From Luteimonas deserti (lineage in GTDB: Bacteria > Pseudomonadota > Gammaproteobacteria > Xanthomonadales > Xanthomonadaceae), in the NCBI RefSeq assembly GCF_013425765.1, contig NZ_JACCJZ010000020.1, positions 310,001 to 374,000 on the forward strand: DNA of 64,000 nt, in the 5' to 3' direction. The first letter of the stretch is position 1. Every line of letters starts with the position of its first letter. The notes under the pieces are model-generated. The model saw only the letters and a list, made by a program, of their open reading frames with translations, was not told where the DNA came from and made no database searches. Below, one piece after another: positions 27,262-35,872 of this stretch. The position numbers were made by a program, and so were the translations under genes.

Positions 27262-28620
27262 TCAGGCGTTGCGCGCGTGCTCGGCCAGACCGGAGACGAC
27301 GCCCAGCGACGGATCGCCGCGCACGATCCGTGCAGCCGGAAACCGCGCCTGCGCGGCCGCCTGGACATACGGTGCCCCGGACATGCCGCCGGTGAGGAAC
27401 AGGCTGTCGGGCGGCGCGCCGAGATCCGCGCGGACTTCGTCGAGCAGCCCGCCGATGGTGTCGAGAAACCTCGCGCTCGCGGCTTCCAGATCGGCGCGCG
27501 TGGCGCTTACGTGCAGACCGGGTTCGATGTAGTCCAGGGCGTGGTCGGCACCGCCGTGCGCGCTCAGCCGCACCTTCATCGCCTCGACGCCGCGGTACAG
27601 GCGGGTGGTGCCGCCGTCGCGCTGCAGGGCCTGCAACCGCGGACCGAACGGCGCATCGACGTGACCGAAGTCGCGCGCGTGGAACTCCCGCTGGCGTGGC
27701 ATGTCCTGCACGGTCGCCGCCTCGACGAAATGATGCACGGGAATGCGGCTGGCCCCCTTGCCGAACAGCGGCATGACCTGGGCCATGCTCAGCGCCAGGT
27801 CGACGTCCGTTCCGCCGTTGGCCACGCCCCAGGCGCGATGCACGCGCGGCGCCTCGCGACCGCCGATCTCGGCCAGGGCAACGTCGGTGGTGCCGCCGCC
27901 GATGTCGACCACCAGCGTCGTGTGCCGCTCGGGACTGCCGGCGTGGTAATGGAGCGCTGCGGCGGCAGGCTCCTCGAGAAACTCGACCGCGTCGAAGCCG
28001 GCCTGCGCGGCGGCCTCGCGCAGCAGGGCCAGCGCCTGCTCGCCCCCGGCCTCACCCAGCGAACTGCGAAACCGCACCGGCCGGCCGATCGTGGCCTCGC
28101 GCACGGTGGCGCCCAGCTGCTGGCTGGCGGTGAGCCGGATGTGTTCCAGGATGTGTGCGGCGATCCCGGTGATGGTGGTCTTCGCCCGCGGATGCAGGTT
28201 GAAGCCGAGCATAGATTTCGGCGACTGCACTAGGTGGCCGCTGCCCTCAAGCAGATAGCTTTCGATCGCGGCTTCGCCGAACACCGCGTGCTGAAGATCG
28301 GCCACCGACGCGTCGGCGTCGCGCATGCGGGTTTCCAGCCACTGCCGGCGCACGATGCGGATCGCGTCCCGGCGCGCCTGCACCGAGGAGACGGGCGTGC
28401 CGGCGCGGGTCCGGTCGTTACGCATCGAGCGCGCCAGCGCGTCGACGTCCGCCTCCATCGCCGCATCGAGCTCGAACGCCTCCGGATCCGGCAGCGTGGT
28501 GGGAAAGAACACCGCGGTGCGGAACTGGGGCTGCCCGTCGAAGCGCAGATGCACCAGGCGTTCGCCGATGCGCGCGGCCGCGGCGGAATAGCTGGTGCCG
28601 AAATCGATGCCGATCTTCAT
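27262..28620 (-). CDS. yegD: YegD-like Hsp70-family protein
   Basis: Actin-fold ATPase related to DnaK but lacking the substrate-binding domain. The ATG at 28620 yields MKIGIDFGTSYSAAA, the phosphate-1 loop, and a protein of 452 residues (YegD of E. coli has 450). Other nucleotide-binding motifs are TTLVVDIGGGTTDVALAE and LFLTGGMSGAPYV. A 42-residue upstream extension of the frame was rejected because the start motif must be at the N-terminus. The cellular role of YegD is not established. It is divergent from bacterioferritin. Confidence 0.88.
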   Translation of the reverse strand: MKIGIDFGTSYSAAAARIGERLVHLRFDGQPQFRTAVFFPTTLPDPEAFELDAAMEADVDALARSMRNDRTRAGTPVSSVQARRDAIRIVRRQWLETRMRDADASVADLQHAVFGEAAIESYLLEGSGHLVQSPKSMLGFNLHPRAKTTITGIAAHILEHIRLTASQQLGATVREATIGRPVRFRSSLGEAGGEQALALLREAAAQAGFDAVEFLEEPAAAALHYHAGSPERHTTLVVDIGGGTTDVALAEIGGREAPRVHRAWGVANGGTDVDLALSMAQVMPLFGKGASRIPVHHFVEAATVQDMPRQREFHARDFGHVDAPFGPRLQALQRDGGTTRLYRGVEAMKVRLSAHGGADHALDYIEPGLHVSATRADLEAASARFLDTIGGLLDEVRADLGAPPDSLFLTGGMSGAPYVQAAAQARFPAARIVRGDPSLGVVSGLAEHARNA

Positions 28621-28733
28621 GCGGGGCCGGTGCGGAAACTGGCGCCGGAGTCTACGGCCATGCGCCCGCGCCTGCATGCCCCGCGTGGCACACGGGCATG
28701 ACGCGGAGGCCGGATGGCGGTCGTCGCGTGAGA

Positions 28734-28756
28734 ATGCGAAATGCATCTATTCGCAT
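28734..28756. promoter_or_regulatory. Inverted repeat upstream of bacterioferritin
   Basis: ATGCGAA and TTCGCAT form a perfect inverted repeat separated by 9 bp, 61 bp before the bfr start and in the divergent yegD-bfr intergenic region. The flanking AT-rich bases loosely resemble a Fur-type operator. It could equally serve another dimeric regulator. Assignment to iron control is inference from the neighbour. Confidence 0.4.
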
Positions 28757-28817
28757 CCGATCACGTCACACGCGCCGCGGCTAGACTCCGGCTATTCCCC
28801 GTTGCACGAGTGCCGCC

Positions 28818-29315
28818 ATGAAGGGTCATCCCGAAGTCGTCGACTATCTGAAGTTCCTGCTGCGCGGGGAGCTGGCGGCGCGTGATCAGTATTTCCTCCA
28901 TTCACGCCGGTACGAAGACCTCGGCCTGCACCAGCTCTATGCGCGCATCAACCACGAGATGGAAGAGGAGACCCAGCACGCCGACGCGCTGCTGCGGCGT
29001 ATCCTGTTTCTCGAGGGTGACCCGGACATGCGTCCCGACGCGTTCGAGCCCGGCCGTACCGTCGAGGAGATGCTGCAGAAGGATCTGGACCTCGAGTATC
29101 TCGTGCGCGAGAACCTCGCCAAGGGCATCGCGCTGAGCGAGACGCACGGCGACTACGTGACCCGCCAGGTCCTGGTGGCCCAGCTGTCGGACACCGAGGA
29201 AGACCACACCTACTGGCTGGAGACGCAATTGCGGCTGATCCGGATGATCGGCCTCGAGCGCTACCAGCAGAGCCGCATGGGCGAAGCCGACGGCACCCAC
29301 GCCGGCACCGGCTGA
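28818..29315 (+). CDS. bfr: Bacterioferritin
   Basis: Iron-storage protein that forms 24-mer shells with haem and ferroxidase sites. The protein is a ferritin-like four-helix bundle of 165 residues. Ferroxidase ligands sit in [13 protein letters not shown] and [13 protein letters not shown] on helices A and B, and in [19 protein letters not shown] and [18 protein letters not shown] on helices C and D. Met in NHEMEEE is the expected haem ligand. The C-terminus is slightly extended. An inverted repeat upstream may control it. Confidence 0.94.
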   Translation: MKGHPEVVDYLKFLLRGELAARDQYFLHSRRYEDLGLHQLYARINHEMEEETQHADALLRRILFLEGDPDMRPDAFEPGRTVEEMLQKDLDLEYLVRENLAKGIALSETHGDYVTRQVLVAQLSDTEEDHTYWLETQLRLIRMIGLERYQQSRMGEADGTHAGTG

Positions 29316-29553
29316 CCGTACCCGCGCTGCGTTCCTGCGGCCGGCCTCCACGCCCCTGCCGGCCACGGGCGTCGTGCCCTGTCGGCGCGGAAGCCGATTC
29401 TGCGATCGTCGGCAGGTGTGCGAACCGGGACGCGGCAGCCGCGCGTGGCCCGCCGCGGGGGTGCCGTGGCGCGGAGGCCGTGCAACGTCGACGCGGCCGC
29501 AACGCAGTGGCGTCGTGACAGGGGCGTCCTCGTCCGGAACCGAGCGTACGCGG

Positions 29554-30243
29554 TCAGTCGACCGATGCGCGCGGGGCGGCGCTGGTGTCGTGTCGTTCGA
29601 GCCGGTACACGGCGGTCGACAACGCGGTGACCCCGTCGGCGATGAAGCCCGGTTCGCCGGCCAGGATGTCGCGCCGCTCGAGGCAGGCGACATGCCAGTC
29701 CGCATCGAGCAGGGCGTGCACCTCGTCCTGTCCGACCGAGAAAGGCGGGCCCGCCTTCTGCGTCTGCGGGTACTCCAGCGTGACCAGCATGCCGCGGCAG
29801 CCGGGGGGCAGGCGGTGCCAGGCGCTGCCGGCATAGGTGCGGCGAAGGTCGGGCGGCAGGGCGATCAGCGCCGCGCGGTCGTAGACACCGGCGCAGTCGG
29901 CGAGCAGCGACGGCGCCAGCGCGAATGCATCGCCGACGATCAGCTCGAACGGTCCGGCGCTGTAGTGGCGCCCCGCCGGGCCGTCGACGATCCGCGGCGC
30001 CAGCCCGCGCTCCTCGAAGAACTGGCGCACCGCGAGTTCGGACAGCTCCACCCCCAACACCGCGTGTCCGCGGCCGGCAAGCCAGACCATGTCGAGGGAC
30101 TTGCCGCAAAGCGGCACGAACACGCGTGCATCGGTGGCGAGGCCGAGCGACGGCCAGTGTGCGGTGAGCAGAGGCAGCGGCGCGTCGCGGTGGAAACCGA
30201 TGCGATTGCCGGCCCAGCGGGCGTGCCAGAACTCGGGATCCAT
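29554..30243 (-). CDS. tpm: Thiopurine S-methyltransferase
   Basis: SAM-dependent methyltransferase of 229 residues acting on thiopurines and, in bacteria, on selenium and tellurium oxyanions. The N-terminal WHARWAGNRIGFHRD and the SAM-binding block VFVPLCGKSLDMVWLAGRGHAVLGVELS are family signatures. The acidic DRAALIALPPDLR follows. It is convergent with bfr. The 238-bp gap between them (29316-29553) holds no gene or clear terminator that I can see. Confidence 0.92.
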   Translation of the reverse strand: MDPEFWHARWAGNRIGFHRDAPLPLLTAHWPSLGLATDARVFVPLCGKSLDMVWLAGRGHAVLGVELSELAVRQFFEERGLAPRIVDGPAGRHYSAGPFELIVGDAFALAPSLLADCAGVYDRAALIALPPDLRRTYAGSAWHRLPPGCRGMLVTLEYPQTQKAGPPFSVGQDEVHALLDADWHVACLERRDILAGEPGFIADGVTALSTAVYRLERHDTSAAPRASVD

Positions 30244-30277
30244 GCCTGTTCGACTCCGTTATCAGCCGGTCGCGCGG

Positions 30278-30544
30278 TCAACAGCGCCAGCGTCGCACGA
30301 CAGCGTCGTCGTGGCGCTGCCCGAGCAGGCGCTCACCCGCGGGGGCGTCGTCGTGCACCTCGGCCAGCTTCGACGGCATCGGTGCATCGAGGCAGGTGGC
30401 CACGTTGTCGAAGCGACGTGCGACGTACGCAGGACCGTCGTGATCGAAGCGGAGCGCACCATCGGGCGCGTCGTGGTAAACGTGGTGTCCAGTGCCGAGG
30501 TCATCGTCGAAGTTCACGAGGTGAGGGGCCAGTGCCCCTTCCAC
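30278..30544 (-). CDS. Possible small or degraded hypothetical gene
   Basis: An open frame of 88 residues from a GTG at 30544, beginning VEGALAPHLVNFDDDLG and ending QRHDDAVVRRWRC. I do not recognise it. Its composition (many Asp and His, few Arg/Ala repeats) is more protein-like than the surrounding shadow frames, but third-position GC bias is only moderate. The frame remains open upstream without a good ribosome-binding site, so it could be the 3' remnant of a larger gene. The rest of the tpm-parC gap (30545-30890) shows nothing. Confidence 0.3.
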   Translation of the reverse strand: MEGALAPHLVNFDDDLGTGHHVYHDAPDGALRFDHDGPAYVARRFDNVATCLDAPMPSKLAEVHDDAPAGERLLGQRHDDAVVRRWRC

Positions 30545-30890
30545 GACGGAGCCGACAGGCCGCCGAGCGGGAGGCAGACCGTTCAATGGCTGCACCGGGT
30601 CGCCGACGGCCCGGGTGCGCGCCGCGCAGCGTCTCGCCGGGCCAGCGCACCGAAGGCGCCGAGCACGTGCCCCGGCGCTGAGCGAAGCGTTCGGTCCGCG
30701 CTCCAGCGCAGCGAGTGCCCGCGCGGCGGCCGGCGCGACGCCGGCATGGTCGCGTGGCCGGCCTGCAGCGCGGCACGGGCTGCGATCACGGCGCCGACCG
30801 GCCGGTGCGACTGGAGCGGTGGCGACTGTCGGCCATGCCGGCAATGGGCCGCCTTGCGGAGGCCGGGCACCGACGTCGGCCGAGGCCGGA

Positions 30891-33137
30891 TCAGGCATCG
30901 ACCGCCAGCCCCTCGACCTTCTGCCAGCCGCGTGGCAGCAGCCCACCACGCGAGGCGCGGGCGCCGAGATAGGGTTCGAGTTCCTTGAACGACAGCGTCA
31001 TCGTGCGCGTGCCCGAGCGCACCAGCAGCGATGCGGCCGGGGGCACCACCGCGACCGCGACCACCTGCTCGGTGCCGCGCTTGGCCTTGGGAATCTCGAT
31101 GATCTTGTTGCCCTTGCCCTTGTCGAGTTCGGGCAGGTCGGAGACCGGGAACGCGAGCAGATGCCCGGCGCTGGTCACCACGACGAGACGATCGGCCTGC
31201 GCATCGCGCACCGGCGCGGGCTGCAGCACGGTGGAGCCGGGCGAGAGCGACAGCATCGCCTTGCCCGCTTTCTGCCGGCCCGTGAGGTTCTCGAAACGGG
31301 TGACGAAGCCGTAGCCGTGGGAGGACGCGACGACGAAGCGCGCGTCGGCCTCGCCCGCGACCACGGCCTGGAACGCCGCACCGGCCGCCGGAGAGAACCG
31401 GCCGGTCAACGGTTCGCCGTTGCCGCGCGCGGAAGGAAGCGAATGGGCGATCGTGGAATAGCTGCGGCCGGTGGAGTCGAGGAAGGCCACCTGCTGCGTG
31501 CTGCGGCCACGGGCGAAGGCCAGCAGCCCGTCGCCGTCGCGGTAGCTCATCCCGGCCGGATCCACGTCGTGCCCCTTGGCCGCGCGGACCCAGCCCTTCT
31601 CGCTGACGACGATGGTGACCGGCTCGCTGGGCACGAGATCGCTCTCGTCCAGGGCCTGCGCCGCGCCGCGTGCGACCAGCGGCGAGCGGCGCGGATCCCC
31701 GTACTTCTTGGCGTCCGCCAGCAGCTCGTCCTTCACCAGCTTCTTCAGCTTCGAGCCGCTGCCCAGCGTGGCGATCAGGCGGTCGCGCTCGCTTTCCAGC
31801 TCGGCCTGCTCGCCGCGGATCTTCATCTCTTCCAGGCGCGCGAGCTGGCGCAGGCGCGTCTCGAGGATGTAGTCGACCTGCGCATCGCTCAGACCGAAGC
31901 GCGCCTGCAGCACGCCGCGCGGCTCGTCCTCGGTGCGGATGATGCGGATCACCTCGTCGAGATTGAGGAAGGCGATCAGCAGGCCGTCGAGCAGGTGCAG
32001 GCGACGCTCGACCTTGTCGAGGCGGTGGGTCAAGCGCCGGGTGACGGTGTCGGTGCGGAACTGCAGCCATTCCGACAGCAGCATCTTCAGGTTCTTGACC
32101 TGTGGACGGCCGTCGAGCCCGATCACATTGAGGTTGACCCGGTAGCTGCGCTCCAGATCCGTGGTCGCGAACAGATGCCCCATCAGCTGTTCGGCATCCA
32201 CGCGGTTGGAGCGGGGCACCAGCACCACGCGCACCGGATTGGCGTGGTCGGACTCGTCGCGGATGTCCTCCAGCCACGGCAGTTTCTTGGCGCGCATCTG
32301 CGCCGCGATCTGTTCGATCACCTTCGACGGCGACACCTGGAACGGCAGCGCGGTGATGACGATGTTGGCGTGTTCCTTCTGGAACGTGGCGCGTGCCCGC
32401 ACGCTGCCGTGGCCGGTCTCGTACATGCCGAGCAGATCGGACGCCGGCGTGATGATCTCGGCGCTGGTCGGGTAATCCGGGCCGCGCACGTGCTCGCACA
32501 GGTCGCGCACGGTCGCATCGGGATCGTCGAGCAGGCGCACGCAGGCGCTGACCACCTCGGCCAGGTTGTGCGGCGGCACGTCGGTGGCCATGCCGACGGC
32601 GATGCCGGTGGTGCCGTTGAGCAGCAGGTGCGGCAGGCGCGCCGGCAACCACGAGGGCTCCTGCATCGTGCCGTCGAAGTTGTCGGTCCAGTCGACGGTG
32701 CCGTGGCCGAGCTCGGACAGCAGCACTTCGGCCAGCGGGGTCATCTTCGATTCGGTGTAGCGCATCGCCGCGAACGATTTCGGGTCGTCGCTGGAGCCGA
32801 AGTTGCCCTGGCCGTCGATCAGCGGATAGCGGTACGAGAACGGCTGCGCCATCAGCACCAGTGCCTCGTAGCACGCGCTGTCGCCGTGCGGGTGGTACTT
32901 GCCGATCACGTCGCCGACGGTGCGCGCGGACTTCTTCGGCTTCGCCGCCGCGCCCAGGCCCAGCTCGCTCATCGCGTAGATGATCCGGCGCTGCACGGGT
33001 TTCAGGCCATCGCCGATGAACGGCAGCGCGCGGTCGAGCACCACGTACATCGAGTAGTCGAGGTAGGCGCGCTCGGCGAACTCGCGCAGCGGCAGCTGCT
33101 CGAAGCCATGGAAGGGGGTGCGGACGGACTCGGTCAT
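30891..33137 (-). CDS. parC: DNA topoisomerase IV subunit A
   Basis: Decatenating type IIA topoisomerase subunit, 748 residues. The breakage-reunion domain is close to E. coli Par[21 protein letters not shown], then the active-site Tyr127 in FAAMRYTES. The quinolone-determining positions are wild type, with Ser87 and Glu91 (E. coli Ser80 and Glu84). [18 protein letters not shown] and [19 protein letters not shown] follow, with a C-terminal beta-pinwheel. parE is not adjacent. The S41 peptidase gene ends 30 bp upstream in the same orientation. Confidence 0.97.
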   Translation of the reverse strand: MTESVRTPFHGFEQLPLREFAERAYLDYSMYVVLDRALPFIGDGLKPVQRRIIYAMSELGLGAAAKPKKSARTVGDVIGKYHPHGDSACYEALVLMAQPFSYRYPLIDGQGNFGSSDDPKSFAAMRYTESKMTPLAEVLLSELGHGTVDWTDNFDGTMQEPSWLPARLPHLLLNGTTGIAVGMATDVPPHNLAEVVSACVRLLDDPDATVRDLCEHVRGPDYPTSAEIITPASDLLGMYETGHGSVRARATFQKEHANIVITALPFQVSPSKVIEQIAAQMRAKKLPWLEDIRDESDHANPVRVVLVPRSNRVDAEQLMGHLFATTDLERSYRVNLNVIGLDGRPQVKNLKMLLSEWLQFRTDTVTRRLTHRLDKVERRLHLLDGLLIAFLNLDEVIRIIRTEDEPRGVLQARFGLSDAQVDYILETRLRQLARLEEMKIRGEQAELESERDRLIATLGSGSKLKKLVKDELLADAKKYGDPRRSPLVARGAAQALDESDLVPSEPVTIVVSEKGWVRAAKGHDVDPAGMSYRDGDGLLAFARGRSTQQVAFLDSTGRSYSTIAHSLPSARGNGEPLTGRFSPAAGAAFQAVVAGEADARFVVASSHGYGFVTRFENLTGRQKAGKAMLSLSPGSTVLQPAPVRDAQADRLVVVTSAGHLLAFPVSDLPELDKGKGNKIIEIPKAKRGTEQVVAVAVVPPAASLLVRSGTRTMTLSFKELEPYLGARASRGGLLPRGWQKVEGLAVDA

Positions 33138-33167
33138 CGGGACAGCATCGACGGTGGACCGGCGATT

Positions 33168-34724
33168 TTAGCGGGTGTGCGTCGCAGGCGTTGCGCCTGC
33201 CGGTGGCAGGCCGTCGATCCATGCGGCGAGGGCGGCCTCGTCGGAGAAGGCGCCGCGCCAGGCGTGCGCGGGGCGATAGGGCTGGTTGTGGCCGCGGCTG
33301 CGGCCGCGATACACCTTCATCGGGATGGCCACCGCGGCCAGCCCACTCGGCAGGGTCTGTTCGCGGACGTCCATGTACACCGTATCGGCCGAGGTCTCGC
33401 CGCCGACCAGCACTGCGCCGAGCGGGAGCCACAGGTCCAGCGCATCGAGGCAGGCCGACGCGCAGGCCGCGTCGGCGAGCACGAAGACCGGCACGTCCGC
33501 CGCCATCGCACGCGGTCGCGGCGCGGGGGGCGCAGGCATCGCCTCCGCATCGGCAGGGTGGCGCCACAGGGCCTCGCCGCGGCCGAGGGCCGCGGACATG
33601 CCGCGATCGACGATGTCCACCCAGTGCAGCATCACCGCATCGGGATCGGGCTGCGCGCGCAGCATGGCGCCGAAGTCGCGGATCGCGGCGAGATTGGCCG
33701 CATCCACGCGCCAGTCCACCCGGCTGTCGCCCGGCGGCAGCGCGGCGAGCGCGGCATCGCCCCAGAGCCGACGGGCGATCTCGCGGCCCCAGTGCGAGGA
33801 CCCCCCGCCGTTGCCGCGCAGATCGAGTACGACCCGGCGAGCAGCCCGCACGCGGGCGGTGTCGTCGAGGTCCGACAGCAGGGCGGTCAGCGCCGGCGCG
33901 TCGCGTTCGGCACTGAAGCTGCCCGCGGCGATCCACAGCTGGCCCCTGCGCGGCGTGCGCACGCCGGTGGTCGTGGCCTGCAGTCGCCGGGTCGCGGTCA
34001 GCCGCTCCGCCAGCCCGGCCGGCTCGAGGTCGCGCCAGTCGAGCATGACGCGGCGCACCCGTGCGCCTTCCTGGAACCGGCAGGCCACCGGGCGCGCCAC
34101 CCAGGGATTGCCGGCATCGAGGAACAGGCGCCCGGCGTGCGCGACCCGCTGCGCGTTCAAGTCCCACAACCCGCGGAAGCGGCCGACGACCGCTTGGGCC
34201 AGTGCGTCGGCATCAATGCCGTCGCAGTCGAGCAGGCGCGCGTCGAGGGCGGGCAGGGCGTCGTCGTCCAGGCGCGTCGCGACCACGTGGTCACCGTCGG
34301 ACGAGCGGGTCAGGAAGCCGGGCCAGCGCGTGGGCAGCGTGGGCGCCGCATCCCGCGTCGCGAGCTGCACGTGGCCGTCGTCGAAGCTGGCCTGGAACTC
34401 GCGCAGTGCCCACCAGTAACCGGCGAAATCGAGTGTCCGTGGCACCCGGGCGAGCGCCTGCTCGAGCCCTGCGTCGAGCGCCGCGGCGAACCCGGGGTTC
34501 GCCGGATCGACCGGCCCGGGATGACTGTCGCGCAACGCGGCGTGGAACGCGCGCACGTCCCGTTCCAGTGTGTCGGGCCAGTCGGGCGCCCCGTCCGCTG
34601 CAGCCGCGGGCAGGGCGAGGGCCAGCATCAGCAGGCAGGCAGGGGACAGGCGCGTGGCGGGGTTCCATCGAGGCAATCGGAATTGCAGCGGTTGCCCGGG
34701 CGCACGGCACGGGCCGAAGGTCAT
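33168..34724 (-). CDS. S41-family serine peptidase (secreted)
   Basis: Exported protein of 518 residues with a signal sequence around LMLALALPAAAADGA (residues about 31-46); the true start may be an internal methionine. The S41 core is present: RRVVLDLRGNGGGSSHWG, and DAACASACLDALDLW with the candidate nucleophile Ser423 before a small residue. GAVLVGGETSADTVYMD follows. It resembles tail-specific protease relatives rather than Prc itself because no PDZ domain is apparent. Substrate unknown. It lies just upstream of parC on the same strand and diverges from the FNR-type regulator. Confidence 0.82.
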   Translation of the reverse strand: MTFGPCRAPGQPLQFRLPRWNPATRLSPACLLMLALALPAAAADGAPDWPDTLERDVRAFHAALRDSHPGPVDPANPGFAAALDAGLEQALARVPRTLDFAGYWWALREFQASFDDGHVQLATRDAAPTLPTRWPGFLTRSSDGDHVVATRLDDDALPALDARLLDCDGIDADALAQAVVGRFRGLWDLNAQRVAHAGRLFLDAGNPWVARPVACRFQEGARVRRVMLDWRDLEPAGLAERLTATRRLQATTTGVRTPRRGQLWIAAGSFSAERDAPALTALLSDLDDTARVRAARRVVLDLRGNGGGSSHWGREIARRLWGDAALAALPPGDSRVDWRVDAANLAAIRDFGAMLRAQPDPDAVMLHWVDIVDRGMSAALGRGEALWRHPADAEAMPAPPAPRPRAMAADVPVFVLADAACASACLDALDLWLPLGAVLVGGETSADTVYMDVREQTLPSGLAAVAIPMKVYRGRSRGHNQPYRPAHAWRGAFSDEAALAAWIDGLPPAGATPATHTR

Positions 34725-34768
34725 GGTGGAGCGCCGAAGCGGGTTTCTGCCGGGGCTATGATGGCGCC

Positions 34769-35539
34769 ATGCAGGCCAAGCCGCCGCCGAGCGTCACCCA
34801 CCACGTCCCGTCGCCCGCCGCGCGCCCGGGTCAGGGCGGCACGCGCCGTCTGCCGCATGCGGGCTGCGACGGCTGCCTCAGCCGGCATCTCGCAGTCTGC
34901 GCCGCACTGCCCGCGGCCGAGACCCACGCGCTGGAGGCGGCTGCCGGCGAGGTGATGCTGGCGGCGGGCGCGACGCTCGCCCACGAGGGAGCGGCGCGGC
35001 GCGAGGTCTACACCGTGACCCGGGGCATGCTGCGGCGCGTGCGCCTGCTGCCGGATGGACGCAGGCTGGTGGCGGGCTTCCTGATGCCGGGCGATTTCAT
35101 CGGCTTCAGTGGCGCGCCCGCCTACCGGCACACCATCGAGGCGATCACAGAGAGCGTGCTGTGCGTGTTCCCGATGCAGAGCATGCGCCGGCTCTGCGAG
35201 CGCTACCCGGAGCTCGAATCCGGCATGCTCGCCCAGGCCTGCGCCGAGCTCGACGCGACCCGCGCGAGCCTGATGCTGCTGGCGCGGATGGGGCCGTCCG
35301 AGCGTCTGGCCGGCTTCCTGATCGACCTGGCCGAGCGCCAGCGTCTACGCGGGGGTACGGCGCACCACGTCGATCTGCCGATGACCCGCGCCGACATCGC
35401 CGACCATCTCGGCCTGACCATCGAGACCGTCAGCCGCAGCTTCACCCGGCTGCGTCAGGCGGGCACGATCGCCTTCGACGATCCGCGCCGGATCGATCTC
35501 GTCGACCTGCCTGCGCTGCGCGCGGCCGCAGGGCTCTGA
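34769..35539 (+). CDS. FNR-type oxygen-responsive transcriptional regulator
   Basis: Crp/Fnr-family regulator of 256 residues from ATG 34769. A cysteine cluster (Cys33, Cys36 and Cys44 in GCDGCLSRHLAVC) plus the internal Cys132 (ESVLCVFP) matches the four ligands of the oxygen-labile [4Fe-4S] cluster in FNR, although the third cysteine is two residues further away than in E. coli. The helix-turn-helix TRADIADHLGLTIETVSRSF carries Glu219, Ser222 and Arg223, the residues that read TTGAT half-sites. A perfect site of that type lies 260 bp downstream before cydA. A TATGAT at 34757 suggests its own promoter, with a leaderless or very short leader. Confidence 0.9.
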   Translation: MQAKPPPSVTHHVPSPAARPGQGGTRRLPHAGCDGCLSRHLAVCAALPAAETHALEAAAGEVMLAAGATLAHEGAARREVYTVTRGMLRRVRLLPDGRRLVAGFLMPGDFIGFSGAPAYRHTIEAITESVLCVFPMQSMRRLCERYPELESGMLAQACAELDATRASLMLLARMGPSERLAGFLIDLAERQRLRGGTAHHVDLPMTRADIADHLGLTIETVSRSFTRLRQAGTIAFDDPRRIDLVDLPALRAAAGL

Positions 35540-35798
35540 CGGCCGCCGCGCGCGAGCGCACGCGGTCCACCCCCGGACGGGCCGGGCGCGTGCGGGGCCT
35601 ACGTCACCGCCGACACGCGCAGGCGCGATGCAAGCGATACCGCACGCGGCGCCGGCCGCAGCCTCGCGGCCTGACGGGGCTCCCCTCGTCGCCGGCACGA
35701 TGGCCCGTTCCGGCGGATCGCCGCACCGGTGACAGCCCCCCGGCAGTCCCGGCGCCGCGCACGGCAGGGCCACGTTGTCGCACGGCGTCCGTTGGGCT

Positions 35799-35818
35799 GC
35801 ATTGATCAGGATCAATGC
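35799..35818. promoter_or_regulatory. FNR box upstream of cydA
   Basis: TTGAT-CAGG-ATCAA, an exact FNR consensus, extended to the palindrome GCATTGATC-AG-GATCAATGC. Its centre is 64 bp before the cydA start codon. That leaves room for a class II position (about -41.5) with transcription starting near 35850. The rest of the 35540-35872 gap shows no gene. Confidence 0.88.
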
Positions 35819-35872
35819 GCGCTCCCGTGAGCGGGTCGAGCATGCGCGCATGCCCCGTTCCGGTTGAAGACC

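Noticed and set aside
30583..34955. Very long frames opposite or beside parC (1194 codons on minus, 1446 codons on plus)
   Set aside because: Both overlap parC and the S41 peptidase gene, which show clear catalytic motifs. The long frames are Arg/Gly/Ala-rich without domains.
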